Assembly: GCA_938015405.1 (NCBI GenBank) | Contig: CALLPZ010000411.1 | Location: 1 to 10,534 of the forward strand | Length of the DNA: 10,534 bases | Direction of reading: 5' to 3' | Source: an uncultured Pseudanabaenaceae cyanobacterium | Lineage (GTDB): Bacteria > Cyanobacteriota > Cyanobacteriia > PCC-9006 > JAAUQQ01 | Shown here: one piece after another, positions 6,212-10,534 of the stretch | Layout of the letters: every line of letters begins with the position of its first letter | Numbering within the stretch: the first letter of the stretch is position 1 | The notes under the pieces: generated by a model | Seen by the model: the letters and a program-made list of their open reading frames with translations, nothing else | Told to the model about the DNA's origin: nothing | Database searches by the model: none | Position numbers and translations under genes: made by a program

Positions 6212-7660
6212 CTAGCGTTTGGATGGTGGAGTGCCCTGCAACTGGCTGTTGTTAAACAATTGTTGATCGATACCGCGCAGGGTGGACTGGAGCTGCACGT
6301 CAGTTTCCTTGCGCTTGGAGATCTTCTCGCAGCTATACATCACCGTGGTGTGGTCTTTGCCTCCAAAGGCCTGGCCAATTTTCGGTAGGCTAAGCTCCGT
6401 GTGCTGACGCATCATGTACATGGCAACTTGGCGAGCCTGGCTAATCTCGCGGCGGCGAGAGCTACTGAGTAAGTCATCAATGCTGACGTCAAAGGTCTCG
6501 GCTACCGTTGCCAGAATAATCTCGGGTGAGACTTCCACCTGCTCCCTGGGTGGGTTCAGGACTGGCGCAATGTTCTCCACGGTCATGGGCATCCCGGAAA
6601 TTGAGATGTAGGCCACAGCACGGGTCAGCGCCCCCTCCAGTTCACGAATATTGGAGGTGTAGTTCGTGGCGATATATTCAATCGCCTCCCGAGGCAGGCG
6701 CAAATTCTCGTACTCAGCCTTCTTTTGCAGAATGGCCATGCGGGTCTCTAGGTCCGGTGCCTGGATGTCGGCAATCAGGCCCATGGAGAAGCGAGAGCAG
6801 AGGCGTTCCTGGAGACGAGGAATCTGGTTGGGCGGACGGTCCGAAGCAAGGACGACCTGCTTACCCGATTCATGGAGCGTGTTGAAGGTGTAGAAAAACT
6901 CTTCCTGGGTGTATTCCTTACCTTCAATGAATTGAATATCATCTACCAAGAGCACATCTGCAGCCCGGTAATGCTCCCGGAAAGCCTGCATACCATCACG
7001 ACGAATGGCGGTAATCAGGTCGTTGGTGAACTGTTCAGTGGAAACGTAGAAAATCCGAGAGTTGGGATCAATTTGAAGGCGATAGTGGCCAATGGCCTGC
7101 ATCAGATGGGTTTTGCCAAGTCCAACACCGCCGCAGATAAATAATGGGTTGAATTCACGACCCGGCGACTCAGCCACCGCGAGGGAAGCTGCATGGGCCA
7201 TGCGGCTGTTGGAGCCCACCACAAAGCGAGAGAAGTCGTAGCGATCATTGAGGGCACTTTGGCGAGCGCGCTTTGCATCCCCAGCCATGGGCTCTGGCGG
7301 GGGAGAGGCTGAGGTTGCTTGGGTGGGCGGGGGAGCCGTGGGCATTGTCGCGGGGGCTGCCCAGAGATCATTGCCCACTTTCTCGTCGGCGATGTCGCTA
7401 TCGGCACTGGCAACAACGAATTTGATATCTAAACGCTCACCCTGGGTCTCAAAAATCGCATCAGAGATCGTCGCCAGATAGTACTTCTGCAGCCAATTGC
7501 GGGCAAAAGGATTAGGCGTAATAACTTGGAGACAATTTCCCTCCAACTTGTCGGCGCTGGCGGTTTTGATCCAAGTTTCAAAGGTTGGTCTACTGAGCTG
7601 ATCTTGAAGACGCTCTAAGACTGAATTCCAAATTTCTTGGGGAGAACGAATCACTTTCAT
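6212..7660 (-). CDS. dnaA: Chromosomal replication initiator protein DnaA
   Basis: A 482-residue DnaA with all four domains. Domain I (about 1-85) begins with IWNSVLERLQDQLSRPTFETW. Domain II (about 86-130) is a low-complexity Pro/Ala/Ser linker. Domain III is the AAA+ ATPase: Walker A GGVGLGKT at 177-184, Walker B LLVDDIQF at 237-244, the RLCSRF arginine-finger motif with R290, and sensor II NIRELEGAL around R339. Domain IV (about 370-470) is the helix-turn-helix that binds DnaA boxes and has the signature GGKDHTTVMYSCEKI. The protein binds and melts oriC and can act as a transcription regulator. The length is normal for cyanobacterial DnaA. The ATG has only a weak AGG in front of it. No dnaN lies next to it within this window; the neighbours are a TPR gene downstream and a divergent protease gene. 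Confidence 0.98.
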   Translation of the reverse strand: MKVIRSPQEIWNSVLERLQDQLSRPTFETWIKTASADKLEGNCLQVITPNPFARNWLQKYYLATISDAIFETQGERLDIKFVVASADSDIADEKVGNDLWAAPATMPTAPPPTQATSASPPPEPMAGDAKRARQSALNDRYDFSRFVVGSNSRMAHAASLAVAESPGREFNPLFICGGVGLGKTHLMQAIGHYRLQIDPNSRIFYVSTEQFTNDLITAIRRDGMQAFREHYRAADVLLVDDIQFIEGKEYTQEEFFYTFNTLHESGKQVVLASDRPPNQIPRLQERLCSRFSMGLIADIQAPDLETRMAILQKKAEYENLRLPREAIEYIATNYTSNIRELEGALTRAVAYISISGMPMTVENIAPVLNPPREQVEVSPEIILATVAETFDVSIDDLLSSSRRREISQARQVAMYMMRQHTELSLPKIGQAFGGKDHTTVMYSCEKISKRKETDVQLQSTLRGIDQQLFNNSQLQGTPPSKR

Positions 7661-7689
7661 TGCCTGCCGAAGCCGGACTGGGAACGCAC

Positions 7690-7718
7690 ATTAAAAACTT
7701 CTTGGTTACTTTTGAGAA
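7690..7718 (-). promoter_or_regulatory. Candidate dnaA promoter
   Basis: On the minus strand, TTCTCA (7713-7718, four of six) is separated by 17 bp from TTTAAT (7690-7695, five of six), giving a start near 7683 and a short leader of about 22 nt before the dnaA ATG. A second possible -10, TATATT, lies at 7739-7744 but lacks a good -35 partner. These are motif matches only. Confidence 0.35.
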
Positions 7719-8637
7719 CCGAAGACTTGTTGTCGGGAAATATACGTAGCTTTACGGAGGGACAGAACATAAGCCTTTTGGGCGTTCTAGCCAGATCTCG
7801 GAATTGCCTATCTGGTTGATACTTCGCCTGAGTGCCCAGCATATCGCTTCTTTGAGCTTGGGGAAAGCGCTAAAAATCCCATAGATTTAGATCACATGTT
7901 TCCGCAAAAATTATGTTATGCGATATCGATTCTTGGGGCTTTGAGGCTGTTTCAACCCCGTGGAAATACTGCTCCTCATAAAATCCAAGTTGGGAAAAGT
8001 TTGCATCCCAGACCCATGGGGATGGCCCAGCTTCTGAATGGATAGGGGACTCTTTGAGGGAATGCTCTTGGGAGGAGTGGAATTGTCTGAGGAATTAGAG
8101 AGTTGTTGGGAGCGCCCTAGTTCAAGGGTCTTCTTACTGTGAGGTCTGGATGGATAACTGCAGTCTTAAATTTGCTCTCGCCAGAATTAATGTGAGCCAT
8201 GCATGGTGAATGGCTTTATCGCTCCTAAGATTTTAGAAGATCCCCGAGTCATAGAATCTTGACGATTCGATAAAAATCATTGCTCCATGTTTAAATCGAA
8301 ATCCCAGACCAATGTCTTCCTCGGAATTTTGAGCCCCGGGATCGCAGCTCTGGGATCATCCTGTTCCGGACTGTCTCCTCTTGGGGAGCTGGTGTCCTTT
8401 CACACCTTAGGTGGAGTACTTGCTGGGGGCTGGGAGCAATAGGGGGCTGGAGCCTGATCAGGATGTCTCCAGGTTTACCCTGGGTGGCTGAGGATACATT
8501 GTTTAAGCTAGGTCAGATTCGGTCGAGGGAGCTGTGAGAAGCAGGGAACGTCCCGAGATGGCCTACGGAGGTTGTCGTCCTACGCTAATCTGGGGCAAGC
8601 CGTAACCGCTATTGTTTGTGACGCGATCGCTGCATTT
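7719..8637. other. Divergent intergenic region between dnaA and the protease gene
   Basis: About 920 bp without a convincing gene. It must contain promoter elements for the plus-strand protease gene; the only suggestion I see is TTTACC (8474-8479) with TACATT (8495-8500) at a short 15-bp spacing, which is weak. Palindromes CCATGCATGG (8197-8206), CACCTTAGGTG (8403-8413) and CCTGATCAGG (8453-8462) occur, and a 9-bp direct repeat lies at 8425-8450. An A/T-richer patch is at about 7870-7930. No perfect DnaA box (TTWTCCACA) was found on either strand, so an origin is not supported here. Confidence 0.6.
8425..8450. repeat. Direct repeat GGGGGCTGG, two copies 17 bp apart
   Basis: GGGGGCTGG occurs at 8425-8433 and 8442-8450 and is flanked by the palindromes CACCTTAGGTG and CCTGATCAGG. 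The cluster is about 200 bp upstream of the protease start and could be a regulator-binding region. The repeats are short and G-rich, so chance is possible. Confidence 0.3.
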
Positions 8638-9996
8638 ATGGAAAGCCGTTCATCCGATTCTACTGATTCTGATAAGTACCAATCGGCTGCTCCCAAGAAA
8701 CGTGGAGCCAAGCGGCTTTGGCTAACGGGGGCTTTATTGTTACTGAGTGCCAGCGCTGCTGCGGTTGGCGCACGTTTTGTTCGCCAGGGCGCTGCCCAAG
8801 GTTGGATGTCTCGTTCCACCTTGGAGGATGAGTCCCCGAGTCTCAATCAGCAGGCTCCTTCGGTTGCCCAGGGGACTGGGATTCCTGGCCTAGGTGACGA
8901 GGGCGTGGTTGCCCGAGGCAACGGGGCGGGGCGCTCTCCCATTCTGGAGGCCGTTGATGGTTCGACGGAAGGCAACTTTATTGTTACTGCTGTTCAGCGA
9001 GTGGGTCCGGCGGTTGTGCGTATTGATGCCTCTCGTACGGTACGCAGTGGCGTCCCCGATATCTTGGAAGATCCATTCTTTCGAGATTTCTTTGGCCGTC
9101 AGGGACTGGAGCCCCCGTCTTCGGAGCGGGTGCAGGAGGGTTCTGGCTCTGGCTTTATCATTCGTGAAGATGGCTTGATTCTCACCAATGCCCATGTGGT
9201 AGAAGGGGCCGATGAGGTGGCGGTGAAGTTGAAGGATGGCCGTAGCTTTTCCGGTGAGGTGTTGGGCCAGGATCCGGTGACAGATGTGGCGGTCATTAAG
9301 ATTGATGCAGAGACTTTGCCTGTGGTGCCCATTGGCAATTCGGATCAATTGTTGCCGGGGGAATGGGCGATCGCCATTGGCAATCCCCTGGGGCTAGATA
9401 ACACGGTGACAGTAGGGATCATCAGCGCGACGGGTCGCAGCAGCCTGGAGGTGGGTGTGCCTGACAAGCGCGTTGGATTTATTCAAACTGACGCGGCGAT
9501 TAACCCAGGCAACTCCGGTGGGCCGTTGCTGAATGGTCGGGGCGAAGTCGTGGGCATGAATACTGCCATTATTGGTGATGCCCAGGGCCTTGGGTTCTCA
9601 ATTCCCATTAACCAAGCTCAGCGCCTGGCGAACCAGCTGATTACCAAAGGTCGGGTGCAACATCCCTTCCTGGGCATTCAAATGCTTACCCTGACTCCTG
9701 AAGTGGCGGAGCAGTTTCGTGAGACTCCTAACACTGGGTTTGACCTCACGATTGAGCAGGGGGTTTTGATCGCTCGGGTGTTAGAAGCCTCTCCGGCTGA
9801 AGTCGCGGGCCTGAAGAGTGGCGATGTGATTCAAAAGGTGGGTGGTCAGTCAATCGTTACAGCACAGGATGTCCAGGATCGCGTTGCGGAAAGTGAAGTG
9901 GGGGAGTCATTAGCCATTGAGGTGAACCGAGCCGGCAAGGTGGTGAGACTTTCGGTGAAGCCTGCTGAATTTGCGCCCCAGTCTCGCCGCTCCTAA
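8638..9996 (+). CDS. htrA: HtrA/Deg-family serine endopeptidase, membrane-anchored
   Basis: A trypsin-like protease with one PDZ domain, which degrades or refolds damaged proteins in the periplasm or lumen. From the ATG at 8638 it has 452 residues. A hydrophobic segment preceded by KKRGAKR (LWLTGALLLLSASAAAVGA, about residues 27-45) is an N-terminal anchor or signal peptide, followed by a flexible linker. The catalytic triad is complete: H186 in ILTNAHVVEG, D216 in DPVTDVAVIKID and S293 in NPGNSGGPLL. The PDZ domain covers about residues 340-445 (HPFLGIQM, GVLIARVLEASPAEVAGLKSGDVI). The start is uncertain: the frame opens with TTG at 8572, which would add 22 residues, but GGAGG touches that codon with no spacing, and the ATG lacks a clear ribosome site. 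Cyanobacteria carry several paralogues (HtrA, HhoA, HhoB); the symbol is meant at family level. A peptide deformylase gene follows by 88 nt. Confidence 0.95.
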   Translation: MESRSSDSTDSDKYQSAAPKKRGAKRLWLTGALLLLSASAAAVGARFVRQGAAQGWMSRSTLEDESPSLNQQAPSVAQGTGIPGLGDEGVVARGNGAGRSPILEAVDGSTEGNFIVTAVQRVGPAVVRIDASRTVRSGVPDILEDPFFRDFFGRQGLEPPSSERVQEGSGSGFIIREDGLILTNAHVVEGADEVAVKLKDGRSFSGEVLGQDPVTDVAVIKIDAETLPVVPIGNSDQLLPGEWAIAIGNPLGLDNTVTVGIISATGRSSLEVGVPDKRVGFIQTDAAINPGNSGGPLLNGRGEVVGMNTAIIGDAQGLGFSIPINQAQRLANQLITKGRVQHPFLGIQMLTLTPEVAEQFRETPNTGFDLTIEQGVLIARVLEASPAEVAGLKSGDVIQKVGGQSIVTAQDVQDRVAESEVGESLAIEVNRAGKVVRLSVKPAEFAPQSRRS

Positions 9997-10084
9997 AGCC
10001 TGAATATTAACGCCTCGCTTCTGGTGGCTGTGGAGGGGGTGGCAAAACGCTGTCATTCATCCATGGCACCGTTAGACTTTGACT

Positions 10085-10534
10085 ATGCTTAGTACTGACT
10101 CTATTCTCCAGCAGGGCAATCCATTGCTGCGCCAGCAGGCCCATTCTGTTGTGTTTACATCTGAGAACCCAGGTGTGATTGCAAAGGCGAATGATGGGCC
10201 CACAAATGGGCGAGCCGAAGACTTGCAGCAGTTCATCGATGATCTTTTGGCACTGACGATTCAATCCAATGGGGTGGGGATTGCTGCGCCCCAAGTGGGC
10301 ATTCGCGAGCGCCTATTTATTGTCGCTTCTCGTCCAAATGCTCGCTATCCTGATGCGCCGGAGATGGAGCCCACCGCAATGATTAATCCCTGCCTGTTGG
10401 ATCGCTCTGATCTAATGGTTTCGGGTTGGGAAGGCTGTTTGTCTGTGTCGGGGCAGCGGGGGTGGGTACCTCGGGCGGATGAAATTCAGGCGGAGTATTT
10501 GGATCGATGGGGCGATCGCCACACTGCTCTGCTC
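10085..10534 (+). CDS. def: Peptide deformylase, 3' end outside the window
   Basis: The first 150 codons of a metal-dependent deformylase, which removes the formyl group from the N-terminal methionine of new proteins. It was read directly because the frame runs off the right edge. Motif I is present as GVGIAAPQVG (about residues 65-74) and motif II as WEGCLS, whose cysteine is a metal ligand. Motif III (HExxH, the other two ligands and the catalytic glutamate) would lie beyond the window. The N-terminus is longer than in E. coli, with about 40 residues before the conserved helix LQQFIDDLL, as in many cyanobacterial and plant-type enzymes. The ATG has no strong ribosome site; an in-frame TAG at 10073-10075 limits the choice to this ATG or a TTG two codons earlier. 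It lies 88 nt after the protease gene on the same strand, with no terminator seen between, so co-transcription is possible. Confidence 0.95.
   Translation, partial: MLSTDSILQQGNPLLRQQAHSVVFTSENPGVIAKANDGPTNGRAEDLQQFIDDLLALTIQSNGVGIAAPQVGIRERLFIVASRPNARYPDAPEMEPTAMINPCLLDRSDLMVSGWEGCLSVSGQRGWVPRADEIQAEYLDRWGDRHTALL

Noticed and set aside
8062..8142. 26-codon frame MLLGGVELSEELESCWERPS... on the plus strand
   Set aside because: GAGGG directly abuts the ATG without usable spacing, the frame is very short, and no neighbour suggests a leader peptide.
8195..8215. 6-bp stem AGCCAT/ATGGCT followed by TTATC, terminator-like
   Set aside because: The stem is short with a 9-nt loop and no real T-run, and no plus-strand gene ends upstream of it in this gap.
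7661..8571. Possible oriC with DnaA boxes beside dnaA
   Set aside because: Only 7-of-9 matches to TTWTCCACA were found (7898-7906, 7959-7967, 7990-7998, 8149-8157). About four such matches are expected by chance in 900 bp on both strands, so there is no enrichment.
10007..10294. 95-codon open frame on the minus strand
   Set aside because: It overlaps the start of the clearly recognisable peptide deformylase gene on the other strand and has no protein-like features.

Overview
The window most likely comes from a cyanobacterial chromosome. Seven perfect copies of the octamer GCGATCGC (the cyanobacterial HIP1 repeat) occur in about 10.5 kb, where chance predicts fewer than one. The gene content agrees: a multi-GAF histidine kinase with bilin-lineage GAF signatures, a DnaA with a Pro/Ala-rich linker, and a membrane-anchored HtrA protease. 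The genus cannot be determined from this window.

Layout, left to right. (1) Positions 1-4126, all on the minus strand, hold a two-component cluster read in the order kinase, response regulator, response regulator. The 1078-residue kinase has four tandem GAF domains. A single-domain receiver follows 44 nt later, and a second receiver protein overlaps it by 8 nt and runs off the left edge. (2) Positions 4127-5068 are mostly non-coding. They hold a candidate kinase promoter, a leader with several hairpins, and a 15-bp perfect terminator hairpin closing the next unit. (3) Positions 5069-7660, minus strand, hold dnaA followed 195 nt later by an exported TPR-repeat protein. (4) Positions 7661-8637 are a roughly 980-bp divergent intergenic region between dnaA and the protease gene. 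(5) Positions 8638-10534, plus strand, hold an HtrA/Deg-family serine protease and then the first 150 codons of a peptide deformylase gene.

How the genes fit together. The kinase and two receivers form a plausible phosphorelay operon: the kinase would sense through its GAF domains and phosphorylate one or both receivers. DnaA (replication initiation), the TPR protein (scaffold in the periplasm or lumen), HtrA (envelope protein quality control) and peptide deformylase (N-terminal processing of new proteins) are housekeeping functions. They are adjacent without an obvious shared pathway.

I do not see a clearly new biological system. The points most worth a second look are the architecture of the kinase (four bilin-lineage GAFs, three without the chromophore cysteine, the fourth shortened in that region, plus a roughly 100-residue insertion in the catalytic core), the hairpin-rich leader before it, and an in-frame 20-codon continuation after the stop of the TPR gene.
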